DNA from: CAYZMH01 sp964479445
GTDB lineage: Bacteria; Bacteroidota; Bacteroidia; Bacteroidales; GCA-2748055
Direction of reading: 5' to 3'
NCBI GenBank assembly: GCA_964479445.1
Contig: CAYZMH010000006.1
Location: 1 to 57,862, forward strand
Length of the DNA stretch: 57,862 bases
Positions within the stretch are counted from its first letter, which is position 1. Every line of letters starts with the position of its first letter. The translations under genes were made by a program, and so were the position numbers. The notes below the pieces were generated by a model. It made no database searches, was not told where the DNA came from, and saw nothing but the letters and a program-made list of their open reading frames with translations. Below, one piece after another: positions 8,501 through 17,660 of the stretch.

Positions 8501-9350
8501 CAGCTTCCTTTGTAATAAAAGTACCGGACGGGGTAATGGGAATTTCCACGCGGTCGTTGTAAACATAGTCGGGTTGCACAATCAGGGTAAACGCAATATC
8601 TGATTTTACCCGAACCTGCATTTTCTTTTCAGCAAGATCAATGCTTTTACCCATGTTGATTGGTTTCAATCCGAATCCTTCCCAATCATTGGTTCCCTGC
8701 ACATCAATCTTAAGTCTTCCATCCTCTTCCATCGGGCTGTACTTCGCCGGATCGTTCCAGGTAAAATCCCATATTTCAGAAAGAATACCATCCTCGAAAT
8801 CATCACATATACCACCCCGCCTTTTATGGACCTCCTCAACACCTGTGCCGACGGCGAAATAGTCAATATTCACATTCCCGGTCTCTCCTGATGTATTATT
8901 CCTGAAATTAACGGATAATTCACCCACATCTTCCGTTTGATCCGTCTCCGGGAAAGTTGCCGTATAAACATGGTCCCCGGGAACCACATCAATATCCACA
9001 CGGCTGTCCCAATTAAAATTGGGTTGAATGGTGAGTGTAAAGGAGATTTCTGAATTTACGCTAATCTCCAGGGATGCTCCGCTGAGAACCCATGATTTAC
9101 CGGCATTCAATGGTTTAATACCAAAACCGTCCCATTCTCCCGTTGAAACAACATTCAACTTCAATGAGTCTTCCTCCTCCGTTGCTTCATACTTAGTATT
9201 CCAGGTGAAATCCCACACAGAGTATATCTCTTCGTTATCGAATTCATCCAGAAAACCATAACGCGAGATCATTTGTCCGTTCGCCATCATGCTACTAATA
9301 AGTAGTATCACTGAAGCGAATAACAGTTTGGATGTAAAATGTTTACTCAT
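5598..9350 (-). CDS. Large modular GH5-family endo-glycanase (putative beta-mannanase) with T9SS sorting domain
   Basis: 1250 residues. Signal peptide (to about residue 25), then three related beta-sandwich modules (about 34-175, 180-330, 337-490), each opening with a D-F-x-(D/N)-x-x motif and a GFG(I/L)K segment, probably carbohydrate binding. The GH5 TIM barrel spans about 497-815, with acid/base Glu652 in WEIMNEPE and nucleophile Glu755 in IGEFSG. An Ig-like segment follows, then a discoidin/CBM32-like domain (about 929-1080, ending YSIYEFSVN), a carboxypeptidase-regulatory-like domain, and a type A T9SS sorting domain (about 1175-1250; YPNPCDDFVTIE to KKLIRK). It should be secreted through the outer membrane and kept at or released from the surface. 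Mannan is inferred from the GH26 and epimerase neighbours; GH5 also includes cellulases. Last gene of the - strand locus, 63 bp after the glycan-binding protein. Confidence 0.85.
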   Translation of the reverse strand: MSKHFTSKLLFASVILLISSMMANGQMISRYGFLDEFDNEEIYSVWDFTWNTKYEATEEEDSLKLNVVSTGEWDGFGIKPLNAGKSWVLSGASLEISVNSEISFTLTIQPNFNWDSRVDIDVVPGDHVYTATFPETDQTEDVGELSVNFRNNTSGETGNVNIDYFAVGTGVEEVHKRRGGICDDFEDGILSEIWDFTWNDPAKYSPMEEDGRLKIDVQGTNDWEGFGLKPINMGKSIDLAEKKMQVRVKSDIAFTLIVQPDYVYNDRVEIPITPSGTFITKEAAFKAAGAAEGDIEKVKELSFNFNGLTETGHVEFEYIGLGDCLEDVTQQSQVFYDDFSDGVLVNDEPWSDYDEGNYTLTETDGVLTVADNKANTWAGFGLKFGDSPKDFSQNAVVSFSARTTSVDNMVIKFGDAEGNWDQWGTEGHPSIAMQQTDYFTTYQIDIAETMESGVDEYDLSRISEISIYFDVDETNQNDTVEFKWFSIGSPPVQNRLQSVSGQNYFANGMNLAWLQYGGVELLNWSADEARYIESLDEMANYGVNSVRWWLHTHTVNTPEFDASGMCTGIQPEALDAIKKALDLALERGIVVDLVLFTHNLFKTNAGENNYQRNYDLVTDPVYTQAYIDNALIPMVEHVKGHPAIMSWEIMNEPEYATFPSGVALDDPTKEELMQFFNLLSGAIHRTDRSARVTVGMGQFQNIATWCTDEDLIASGGDPDGILDFYQGHYYGHGTNPFTNTPADMGIADKPVLIGEFSGLNEGGNPVAGVPDDPYTVAYNNDYAGIMAWKYFETPGDNTGSFNDHKTDVESFMLTQPEDLVIDFGEVNSMPYAKKQIPLFLAWPEEQDWDSVLVQLDTIFYDKEDGTNLTFMAGESTDPTVATASIVESNKLQINVKANAAGETFITVLATDTEGKEGSTEVRVYGVDPNNIALGKDAKVSSSESQSKSASNALDGDPTTRWASDLGGANGDATDQEWFVVDLGADYYIGNIRILWENAYGKQYNLVYAPESEKASTWDILTNDALESFSDDVWHTAKAVTDGDGETDEYSFSGEDLFLARYVGFRGVERFNSEWGYSIYEFSVNAGETPAYDVTIHVIDEQDNAINGATVNFNGQQEVTAADGLALFEQVEISDTPYDYSVTHDDYEEATGTILVDQDKTVDVRMTILESVGQITADNCRVYPNPCDDFVTIELPVRADISVYDQSGRSVAELKDCESNQVVNMSTLESGFYYLRIETINGTISKKLIRK

Positions 9351-9413
9351 AATAGTAGATTTAGTTTTTAGTAGGTATTGTGTATGCTGTAATAAGCTGT
9401 TAAGAGGCTATAT

Positions 9414-11315
9414 TTAAAACAGTGGTCCTTCTGAAACTACTATATAATCCAGGTTTATTTCCAATTCCTCCCCATTCTCTGCTGACCCGGTATAAACTTC
9501 CACCGCCAGATCAGTCATCTTTTTAAAATCAATCTCCTCTTCGGTTCCATCCTCATGCACCGTTTGCGCCCGTATATTAACGGTAACCAATTCCCACTCC
9601 CCGTTGGTATCGAACTCCCCGAGGTTACAGATGAACCGGGTCTCTCCCTCGTAAGCGATCACTTTCAAAAAGCCCCTTTTTTCCCCGGTATTAACCCAGA
9701 AAGAGATGTGGGGTGCATTATAATACTGCAGTGCTTCCCGATATCCGCCAGAATACCTTATTTCACCAATGGTTTCATTCTGACCAGCCGCAGCATCGAT
9801 AGTAATGGTTTGATAATACTGGCCTTCATGAGCGTCTACGGAAGAGCCATTGACGGAAGAAGTATAGGATGATGCCGTTGATGGAGCACCTGTAAAAGCA
9901 TCCTCCCCATCCTCAAAAAGGAACAGTGTATCGGTGATCATGAGTGGGCCGTCGGTGATCATCACTTCATCCACACTGATCTCGAAATAGCTTCCGGTCG
10001 GAATATCACCGGTGGTATACCCCAATCTCATATATTCATAAGTGCCGTTGGGATCAGGAGCTTTGGGTCCTTCTCCGCTCCAGAGTTCCCATCGCAGATC
10101 TTCAAACTTATAAGATTTCCATTGCCACCCCTGGTTCTGAAAAATGAAATTAAATAATCCATGCGTTCCATACTTAACACCATCTTCTGTGCTCACCACA
10201 AACTGGAAATACCCATAGTGATTATTTGTATTCACAAGAAAGGTCAGATGGGGTTCATTGAAACTTCCAAGGTCAATGGGAGTGCTTCCATCGGGCATCT
10301 CCTCACGCTGTATCCTTCCCAGGTAAGCCCAGGAAGCTCCCCTCGGAGTCTCAGGGGTCTCGGGAACCTTATTCAGGGATACCGTAAAGAAATCCCCCCT
10401 GACGGGTTCAACTCCCTCGGCAAGATTGAGACCCGTTTCTGCTACTGCTCCGAACTGCGCTTCGGAATCATTAAAAAGCGGATCTGTGTCAAACCTCCAT
10501 AATATCAATGGATCAACGGGATCGTACGGCTGCGGATCTATCACGGGGATCAGGCGATCACTTACCCCATTTGCCGGAATGAGAATCTCGACCTGTTCTG
10601 TCAGTGTTACAAATTCCATGCTCACCAGGGAATCCGGTATCATAACCCCGATAGTGAGGACAGTTATTTCATCCTGACTTACCACATTGTCCGGTTTCAC
10701 CGGCAGGGTCACCCGGGAGTGTTCTCCCACAAGAATAACTTCCTTCAGCAGATCAACGGATTTCCCACCTAATTTAAACCGTCTCTCACGCTCAATGAAT
10801 TCCGGATAAGTAAAAACCGCAACAAAGGGATAGGTAAAAATGATCTCCTTGCCCAGATCAGTGGTTTGTCCGTACTTATCCTCAACAGAAAGCTGTCCTT
10901 CAACAGAGCGCCTGGGAACACTCAGGATAAGTGTATCACTATATGAAACCTCTCCTGTTTCAGGATCTTCAGATCCAATGGTATCCAGTTTGATGTTGTA
11001 GGTTTCTACTTCCTGGTCGCTCATTTTGACATTGAGAATATGCTCAAATCCTGTCCCGTACAGGGTAAGTGTATCTCCCACCTCCACGGTGTCACGGGAA
11101 ACCCCGTTCAGCCTGACTTTCGGATAATTCAATACGGGAGCATCAGTATTAAATAATCTGTCGGGATCCAGTAACTCCTCTTTTTTACATGAACTGAGTA
11201 GCACAAATAATAAAAGCAATAGACATAATCCGGGTATCCCCGTGATGTGATGCCCCGCACTCATACTGTTCAGATAAGATCTTATGTTTGTTCCAACTGG
11301 ATTCATGTCGTTCAT
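9414..11315 (-). CDS. Surface glycan-binding lipoprotein with IPT/TIG domains (SusE/SGBP-like)
   Basis: 633 residues. The lipobox LLSSC sits after a leucine-rich helix; an internal ATG at 11264 gives a more typical lipoprotein signal than the first ATG at 11315. After an acidic-tolerant linker (KKEELLDPDRL) come IPT/TIG-like repeats (VRLNGVSRDTVEVGDTLTLYG). Two tandem beta-sandwich modules then follow (about 255-460 and 465-633), each closing with a similar phrase, DEVMITDGPL and LDYIVVSEGPL, so the C-terminal half looks internally duplicated. Its place directly after susD fits the SGBP-B position, where such proteins capture polysaccharide at the cell surface. Ligand (mannan) is inferred only from context. 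Confidence 0.8.
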   Translation of the reverse strand: MNDMNPVGTNIRSYLNSMSAGHHITGIPGLCLLLLLFVLLSSCKKEELLDPDRLFNTDAPVLNYPKVRLNGVSRDTVEVGDTLTLYGTGFEHILNVKMSDQEVETYNIKLDTIGSEDPETGEVSYSDTLILSVPRRSVEGQLSVEDKYGQTTDLGKEIIFTYPFVAVFTYPEFIERERRFKLGGKSVDLLKEVILVGEHSRVTLPVKPDNVVSQDEITVLTIGVMIPDSLVSMEFVTLTEQVEILIPANGVSDRLIPVIDPQPYDPVDPLILWRFDTDPLFNDSEAQFGAVAETGLNLAEGVEPVRGDFFTVSLNKVPETPETPRGASWAYLGRIQREEMPDGSTPIDLGSFNEPHLTFLVNTNNHYGYFQFVVSTEDGVKYGTHGLFNFIFQNQGWQWKSYKFEDLRWELWSGEGPKAPDPNGTYEYMRLGYTTGDIPTGSYFEISVDEVMITDGPLMITDTLFLFEDGEDAFTGAPSTASSYTSSVNGSSVDAHEGQYYQTITIDAAAGQNETIGEIRYSGGYREALQYYNAPHISFWVNTGEKRGFLKVIAYEGETRFICNLGEFDTNGEWELVTVNIRAQTVHEDGTEEEIDFKKMTDLAVEVYTGSAENGEELEINLDYIVVSEGPLF

Positions 11316-11353
11316 TATTCTGTCAATGGTTCACCTTGTCATTCATCGGCTGT

Positions 11354-12997
11354 TTAATAATACCCCGGATTTTGTTCCAATCCCCAACTCTCGACCTCTG
11401 TCGCGGGTATGGGAAGCAGTGGCACGTATGTAAGAACTCCTTCATGGTTATACCCTTCTTTACACAGGGATCTGCACCGGTTTTTTATCGTTTCATCAGG
11501 TAATGCATCCAGATATCTTCCTGTGCGAACCAGATCCCAGTACCTGAGTCCTTCCATTGCCAATTCTACGCGTCGCTCCCGCCAGATCACCTCAAGCAGG
11601 TCACGACCGTTCAGTGACGGATTTACTTCAGGGATAACAACCTCCCCTTCCTGCCATGGCTCGTATCCATATTCACCTATCACACTTCCCTTGGGTTGGG
11701 TTGCCTGGCGGGCTCTTTCCCTTACTTCCTCCACACGTTGAATGGCAAGTGCTTCATTATCCATGTAATAAGCAGCTTCAGCATTCATCAGGAGTATATC
11801 CGAATAGCGAAATTTTCTCAGATTGGCCGGACTGTCTTTGCCGTCCCCTGCCGGCCTGTATTCGGGTTCAAGTGCAGCTTTCCGGCTGAGATAGGGTGTC
11901 TCCGCAGAAGCATAACCCTTTTGCTGTACCCCGTGCACCACATCTCCCTCCTGATAAACGGTACATGCCAGCCTTGGATCTTTATCACCAAATTCCCTGA
12001 CCAGGTCTTCCGTCGGATTATTAAATCCCCAGCCCCAGTGCTCCCTGTTACCCTGGAAGACACTATGCATCGATCCTCCCATAATACCTCCCCAATCTTC
12101 TCCTGCAGGATTTTCTTTACATTGAATTTCAAATACAGAACCCGGTCCGTTCTCTCCCTCTATCTCAAATATGGTGGCAAAATTGGGAGCCAGGTAATAT
12201 TCACCTGAACGAATTATGGTATCGGTATAAGCCAGCACCCTGTCCCATGAATGCTGGTTGGTATTGTCGGTGCCCAGCTGGTACATAATTACGCGGGCCA
12301 GGTAGGCCATGGCAGCTCCGCGGGTAGCCCGGCCCATATCCCGGGTATCATATTCACTTTTCACCGGCAGGGATGCAATCGCATTTTTCAGATCATCCTC
12401 GATCTGAAGATAGATTTCCGGGGCGGATGAACGGGTATAGGTTCCGGCCTGCGATTTTTCGGGCGGCTCCAGCAGAAGTGGTACTCCTCCAAAAATCCGG
12501 ACAAGATAGAAGTAGTAGTAACTTCGCAGAAATAACACTTCTCCTGTCAACCTCATTTTCAATTCATCCCCGATTGCAGCATCCTGCAGGTTTTCCAACG
12601 CAGAATTGCACCGGAAAATGCCTGCATAACAGTTACTCCAGATCGTTGTAACTTTGTCTGCCTGGGGGGTTACCCTCCAATCTTTCATCTGCTGAATCAC
12701 TTTTTCATCCGAGGGCCCCGATCCTCCCTTCCTGGCATCATCGGTGAGTATATCTCCAATCATAAAATCCTCATAATGCCCCATGTAAGAGGCGCTGGTG
12801 GGATTGGTGGGAATGGGACCCTGCCCCCAGGTTAATACATCATAGCACGCATTGACAGCAAGTACGGCATTATCAGGATCGTTATAAAAAACATTTTCCG
12901 TATCCCTCCCGATTGGCTCTTTTTCCAGGAAGTCCTCGCAAGAAATCAAAGCCAATCCCAGTAGAAAAAACAGGATATGTACATATCGTTTTACCAT
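11354..12997 (-). CDS. susD: SusD/RagB-family outer-membrane glycan-binding lipoprotein
   Basis: 547 residues from the ATG at 12997, which gives the signal MVKRYVHILFFLLGLALISC with lipobox ALISC; an upstream in-frame start at 13042 adds 15 non-signal residues. SusD landmarks: EDFLEKEP after the lipid cysteine, TIWSNCYAGIFRCNSAL and FLRSYYYFYLVRIFGGVPLL of the TPR-like half, LRKFRYSDILLMNAEAAY, and WRERRVELAMEGLRYWDLVR near the end. It caps the SusC barrel and delivers oligosaccharides to it. It starts 93 bp after the SusC stop on the same strand. The symbol is family-level; the substrate is unlikely to be starch. Confidence 0.93.
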   Translation of the reverse strand: MVKRYVHILFFLLGLALISCEDFLEKEPIGRDTENVFYNDPDNAVLAVNACYDVLTWGQGPIPTNPTSASYMGHYEDFMIGDILTDDARKGGSGPSDEKVIQQMKDWRVTPQADKVTTIWSNCYAGIFRCNSALENLQDAAIGDELKMRLTGEVLFLRSYYYFYLVRIFGGVPLLLEPPEKSQAGTYTRSSAPEIYLQIEDDLKNAIASLPVKSEYDTRDMGRATRGAAMAYLARVIMYQLGTDNTNQHSWDRVLAYTDTIIRSGEYYLAPNFATIFEIEGENGPGSVFEIQCKENPAGEDWGGIMGGSMHSVFQGNREHWGWGFNNPTEDLVREFGDKDPRLACTVYQEGDVVHGVQQKGYASAETPYLSRKAALEPEYRPAGDGKDSPANLRKFRYSDILLMNAEAAYYMDNEALAIQRVEEVRERARQATQPKGSVIGEYGYEPWQEGEVVIPEVNPSLNGRDLLEVIWRERRVELAMEGLRYWDLVRTGRYLDALPDETIKNRCRSLCKEGYNHEGVLTYVPLLPIPATEVESWGLEQNPGYY

Positions 12998-13089
12998 ATT
13001 TGTTGGCTTTTGAATCTGCTCTGCAAAGCATGTACTTTGCATATTTTAATATTCTTTTTGTTCTGTTTGACCATTCTTACTGACTGCTT

Positions 13090-16000
13090 CTAAAGGGTAA
13101 CCATTAACCCTGCCATAAATGACCTCGCATGGGGATAGGTTCCCATATCGATGCCCCGGTTAAACGGATTATCAAAGAGTTGACCGATTTCCGGGTCCCA
13201 TCCCGAATAGCTTGTGAGGGTGAAGAAATTGTTGACCGAAATATAAATGCGTAAAGAATCCAGCATCAGCCTCTCAATCCATTTCTCCGGAGGTGAATAA
13301 CCAATCTGGAAGTTCTTCAGGCGCAGGTATGACGCATCTTCCACCCAGATATCACTGAATCTCCCGATATTTTTATTGTTATCCATAAAAGTCATCCGGT
13401 ACGTATCCGAATTATTTTCGGGGGTCCAGCTGTTCATGCGCTCCCTTCTTGAGTTCTCTATTCCATCAGGATTCAGATTGTTATAATTCATCGCATTAAC
13501 CCCTTCATTTCCATAGGATCCCTGGAAAAAAAGCTTCAGATCAAATCCCCTGTAATATGCATTCAGATTGAGACCAAAGGTGAAGTCGGGATTCGCACTA
13601 CCCAGTTTTACTTTGTCATCAGCACTTAGTTCGTCATCACCGTTCACATTGAGAAATTTGACATCCCCAACCCGGGCATTGGGTTGCAGGGGTTCACCTT
13701 CATTGTTCACATGGGCATTCAGTTCCTCTTCATCATTGAATATGCCATCGGTTTTATATCCATAGAAATAAGCCATCTCCTCCCCCTCTTCGGTTCGCGT
13801 TGTAAAAGCTTCAAGTTTACCCACTTTCCCCCCCTCGATAATATCAGAACTGCTCAGGTCAACAATTTTGTTCCTTATAAAGGAGATGTTGAATCCTGCA
13901 TCGTATGAAAAACCGGACTCTTCAATGAAACCGGATTTGTAGGTAGTAGTCACCTCCAATCCCTTGTTGGACATGCTTGCTGCATTGCTGAAAGGGGCTC
14001 CATTCCCAAAGTAATAGGGAACCGGTGTTATGACCAGGATATCTTTTGTGATTTTATAAAACCCATCCACCGTTATATCAAGCCTATTGTTCCACAGTCC
14101 GATATCAGCTCCCACATTGGTCATCTGGCTCGTCTCCCATCGCAGATTCGAGTTACTTATCATCAGGGGCATTCTACCCTCTACTAACTGGTTGCCAAAA
14201 ACATAAATCTGGTTGGGTGCCATCGTGGAGAGGTATTGATAGTTCGACACGCTTCCTTCATTTCCAACCTCTCCCCATCCTGACCGCAGTTTTAACCGGT
14301 TGATCAGCTGGTTGCTCTCCATAAAAGGTTCTCTGCTCACATACCACCCGAAAGAAAACGAGGGGAACAGTCCCCATTTATTATCCCCTTTAAATTTGGA
14401 AGAGCCATCAGTCCGAATGGTTGCCGTAAAAAGGTATTTGTCATTATAACTGTAATTAAACCTGCCAAATCCAGACATAATGGATTGTTCCCATAGCAAA
14501 TCCGGATCGGTCATCACAGAAAAATCAACTTTGTTCTTTGAGGAAGAAAAATATTGTGAAGCCAGGTCAAGGGGAACATCCAGTGCTCCTGCCTGAATAT
14601 TATTGCTGCTCATTTCCTGAGCCTCAGCCCCTACCATAAGATCTATTCCATGTTCGTCAAAATCCCGCTTGTAGCTCATGAAATTGGTCCATACATAATT
14701 GTGACTATTTATACGCTGATCGTACAATTCGCTTGGAGAACGCTGCTCTTTGGTCGATATATTGAATTCCGGATAATACCTTTTGTGCTGGAAAAAACTT
14801 CGCTCGAAACTATATTGCGATTTGAAAGTGAGATTATCGGATACAATGATTTGTCCCCACACATTTGTCACAATACGATGGGTATTACCCCGGTTGAACT
14901 GTGCCTCGTATACATTTCGCGCCGGATTATTGTGTATCTGGCTAAACCGGTCTTCCCCCCAGTTACCCGTTTCCGGATTCCATGCAGGGGTAACCGGATC
15001 AGCCCTCAGGGCCGTTGTCAGTACGCCGGTGTAGAGATCCTTATTAATAAAAGTTTGTCCGGAATTCAAATAGGTAAAGCTCAGGCCGCCATTAAACCAG
15101 GGTTTGAAATCATATTGTGCGTTTGCGCGGACTGAGTATTTATCCAATGCACTGTTTTTCACAATTCCCTCCTGCATGAAATACAGGGCAGCAATGTTGT
15201 AACTTGACTTTGTGTCTCCTCCGTTAATGCTGAAGTTATGGCTATGGGTAAGGGCCTCTCTCAAAACCACATCCTGCCAGTTGGTGCCCTCATATTCCTG
15301 GTCTATAATGTAATTTAACTGGTTGATCTCTTTATAGAGACTTGCACTTAACGTTTCAGGGTTCTCGATATCAAACCCGTCATTTGCATACGCCCGCAGT
15401 CGTAAACGGGAATACTCCGTTGCATTACACATATCAAGCAAGTTCCAGGACTCCTGTACACCAATGTATGAGTGTAAGTTGATCCGGGCCTCTTCCTGAC
15501 TTCGCCGTCCTTTAACTGTGGAGATCAATATAACTCCGTTTGCACCTCTTGAACCATAGACCGCTGTAGCGGATGCATCCTTTAATACCTCTATGCTTGC
15601 TATATCACCAGGAGAAAGATAACTTATGTCGTCTGTTGGCATTCCATCAACCACATAAATTGGATCGCTGTTGTTGATGGTGCCGGTGCCGCGGATCCGT
15701 ATGTTGATCTTCTCCCCGGGTTCACCTGACTGAGCAGTAACCTGAACTCCCGATAACCTTCCCTGCATAGCAGTTGCAAGGTTAACCGTTCCGAGTTGGT
15801 TCAGATCATCCGATTCAATTTTTGAAATAGCACCGGTAATATCGCTCTTTTTCATAACACCGTACCCCACCACCACTACCTCATCAATTTGAACACGATC
15901 TTTTTCCAGCCTGATCTGTAATTCCGAGGATTCTGAGATTTCAAACCGTTGATTGGTATACCCAATAAAGGAGACGATCAGGTTGGATGGATGATCTAAA

Positions 16001-16479
16001 GATAAACGAAAAACACCATCAGTCCCGGTAATGGTACCCTTCTGTGACCCCTCTACTGCCACGGTAACCCCGGGTAAAGGACTGCCCGTTTCGTCATATA
16101 CTACTCCCGATATTTCTATGGGAGGAGGATCGTCAGTAGGTTTTTGGACCGGTTCCTCACCCGTTTTCTCCTGCAAAATGATAATCTCATCCTGGTACTT
16201 ATAGGATATATTCATATCCCGGGAAATTATGTCCAGAACGTTGTTCAGTGACCGATCTTCTGTCTCCAGGGTGATGATTTGCTGATCATTCACCTGATCA
16301 TGCCTGTAGAAGAAACGATACCCTGTTTGTTCTGACAGTTCATCAAGAACGACCTTCAGAGGTACCTTCTTCATTACAATACTGACCCGTTCTTCCTGGG
16401 CACGGAGATTACAGGTGCCGCTGATTAACAGGAGTATTAGAATCAACCCGAAGGTATTACGTTGCCTGGTAGCTATCAT
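13090..16479 (-). CDS. susC: SusC/RagA-family TonB-dependent transporter with STN signalling domain
   Basis: 1129 residues. Signal peptide to about residue 27, then an STN (secretin/TonB short N-terminal) domain about 30-105 (VPLKVVLDELSEQTGYRFFYR), then a carboxypeptidase-regulatory-like domain (about 122-200), plug domain (about 210-320; VVVGYGVMKKSDITGAI, NDPIYVVDGMPTDD-like phrase and GSRGANGVILI), and the 22-strand barrel ending YPHARSFMAGLMVTL. It imports oligosaccharides bound by the adjacent SusD, powered by TonB. The STN domain matters: in this family it contacts a FecR anti-sigma in the periplasm, and the gene follows fecR and an ECF sigma gene on the same strand, so the transporter probably also reports substrate. 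The symbol is family-level. Confidence 0.95.
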   Translation of the reverse strand: MIATRQRNTFGLILILLLISGTCNLRAQEERVSIVMKKVPLKVVLDELSEQTGYRFFYRHDQVNDQQIITLETEDRSLNNVLDIISRDMNISYKYQDEIIILQEKTGEEPVQKPTDDPPPIEISGVVYDETGSPLPGVTVAVEGSQKGTITGTDGVFRLSLDHPSNLIVSFIGYTNQRFEISESSELQIRLEKDRVQIDEVVVVGYGVMKKSDITGAISKIESDDLNQLGTVNLATAMQGRLSGVQVTAQSGEPGEKINIRIRGTGTINNSDPIYVVDGMPTDDISYLSPGDIASIEVLKDASATAVYGSRGANGVILISTVKGRRSQEEARINLHSYIGVQESWNLLDMCNATEYSRLRLRAYANDGFDIENPETLSASLYKEINQLNYIIDQEYEGTNWQDVVLREALTHSHNFSINGGDTKSSYNIAALYFMQEGIVKNSALDKYSVRANAQYDFKPWFNGGLSFTYLNSGQTFINKDLYTGVLTTALRADPVTPAWNPETGNWGEDRFSQIHNNPARNVYEAQFNRGNTHRIVTNVWGQIIVSDNLTFKSQYSFERSFFQHKRYYPEFNISTKEQRSPSELYDQRINSHNYVWTNFMSYKRDFDEHGIDLMVGAEAQEMSSNNIQAGALDVPLDLASQYFSSSKNKVDFSVMTDPDLLWEQSIMSGFGRFNYSYNDKYLFTATIRTDGSSKFKGDNKWGLFPSFSFGWYVSREPFMESNQLINRLKLRSGWGEVGNEGSVSNYQYLSTMAPNQIYVFGNQLVEGRMPLMISNSNLRWETSQMTNVGADIGLWNNRLDITVDGFYKITKDILVITPVPYYFGNGAPFSNAASMSNKGLEVTTTYKSGFIEESGFSYDAGFNISFIRNKIVDLSSSDIIEGGKVGKLEAFTTRTEEGEEMAYFYGYKTDGIFNDEEELNAHVNNEGEPLQPNARVGDVKFLNVNGDDELSADDKVKLGSANPDFTFGLNLNAYYRGFDLKLFFQGSYGNEGVNAMNYNNLNPDGIENSRRERMNSWTPENNSDTYRMTFMDNNKNIGRFSDIWVEDASYLRLKNFQIGYSPPEKWIERLMLDSLRIYISVNNFFTLTSYSGWDPEIGQLFDNPFNRGIDMGTYPHARSFMAGLMVTL

Positions 16480-16534
16480 TATTATAATTCAGTGAATAAG
16501 GAATAGAAGGGCAATTCTCTTATTCTATTAATAA

Positions 16535-17503
16535 TCAATATATAACAAATCCCCTGGAGGTCTCTTTATAACCCATCGGCGTCACCTCCGAAAGCACCTG
16601 CAGGATAGTCTCCATATCTTCATTCTCAAATGTACCGGAGTACCGGATAGATAATAGCTTTTTATTGGCTACTTTGATATCAACTCCATATCTTCTTTCA
16701 AGCCTGCGAACAATTGATTGCAAGGTTTTGTCTTCAAAAACAAGTATCCCGGAACGCCACAGGCTCGCTTTTCCGGTATCTTTCCGGCCCAATAAATAAC
16801 TTGAGTGGTCGGGATCATAAACCAGTTGTTCACCCGGACTCATTGCAATATTCTTATGGGAAACAGGAGAACTTACCACAAAATGTATAAGGCCCTCATC
16901 CAGGGATACCACAATATCCTCATCTTGATATGCAGAAGCATTGAAGGATGTTCCAAGTACGTGAATCGATGCATCCCCGGTATTTACTATAAAAGGTCTC
17001 CTTTTTGAATGCTCTACATCAAAATATGCCTCCCCCTCCAGATAGACCTCGCGTTTTTCATTGCTGAATACGGCCGGATACTGCAAAGAAGAACATGCAT
17101 TTAACCAAATTACCGTGCCATCTGCCAGTTGCACTTTTCCGGACTCCCCGGAAGAAAATGAAACGGTATGGGTCATGGAGTTACCTGCAGACAGCTGCGC
17201 CTGTGTCCAGAAATACCAGGTGCCTATAGCAAGAGGAATAACCAGAACCGCCGCTGACCGGAGCAACCATTTTTTCAGGACCTCCATGCGATTAATCTTA
17301 ACGTTGCCTTTAGCTCCCTCAGTTGAAATCCTGCTTTGAATCCGTCTATATATACGATCTGAAGACCGCCTTTTCAACCGGGCATCCGACTGTTCAAACC
17401 AGCTGGCCATGAGAAGATCATCGACCTTTTTTTCGTCATCTGAATCCTTCATAACCTCCTCCAGGCAGATCCAATTATTTTTCTTCCAGCTTCTACGCAT
17501 CAT
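16535..17503 (-). CDS. FecR-family transmembrane anti-sigma factor
   Basis: 322 residues. A short cytoplasmic N-terminus (about 1-88; DLLMASWFEQSDARLKR) binds sigma. One membrane helix follows (about 92-110; AAVLVIPLAIGTWYFW). The periplasmic FecR domain has the typical GESGKVQLADGTVIWLNA, EVYLEGEAYFDVEHS, FIVNTGDASIHVLGTSFNA and the C-terminal domain (LERRYGVDIKVANKKLL, ending SRGFVIY), which would meet the STN domain of SusC. Two adjacent ATGs (17503 and 17500) could start it. It lies between the ECF sigma gene and susC, 55 bp before susC. Confidence 0.92.
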   Translation of the reverse strand: MMRRSWKKNNWICLEEVMKDSDDEKKVDDLLMASWFEQSDARLKRRSSDRIYRRIQSRISTEGAKGNVKINRMEVLKKWLLRSAAVLVIPLAIGTWYFWTQAQLSAGNSMTHTVSFSSGESGKVQLADGTVIWLNACSSLQYPAVFSNEKREVYLEGEAYFDVEHSKRRPFIVNTGDASIHVLGTSFNASAYQDEDIVVSLDEGLIHFVVSSPVSHKNIAMSPGEQLVYDPDHSSYLLGRKDTGKASLWRSGILVFEDKTLQSIVRRLERRYGVDIKVANKKLLSIRYSGTFENEDMETILQVLSEVTPMGYKETSRGFVIY

Positions 17504-17660
17504 ATCTCACAATTATGGGCAACCAAAAAGACCCTTTTTTCCCCGGATCTTTATAAATCAGCTGCTGCTCTTATATCAAGTACACGCTACTCTTAAAATC
17601 TTGTATATTGCCAGGTGAAAAATGTATACTGCCCTGCATAACTTTGTTGTTCCAGTCCTA

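Noticed and set aside
17637..17644. TAACTTTG as a + strand promoter
   Set aside because: It faces into the sigma-factor gene on the opposite strand with no + gene downstream for about 1 kb; chance match likely.
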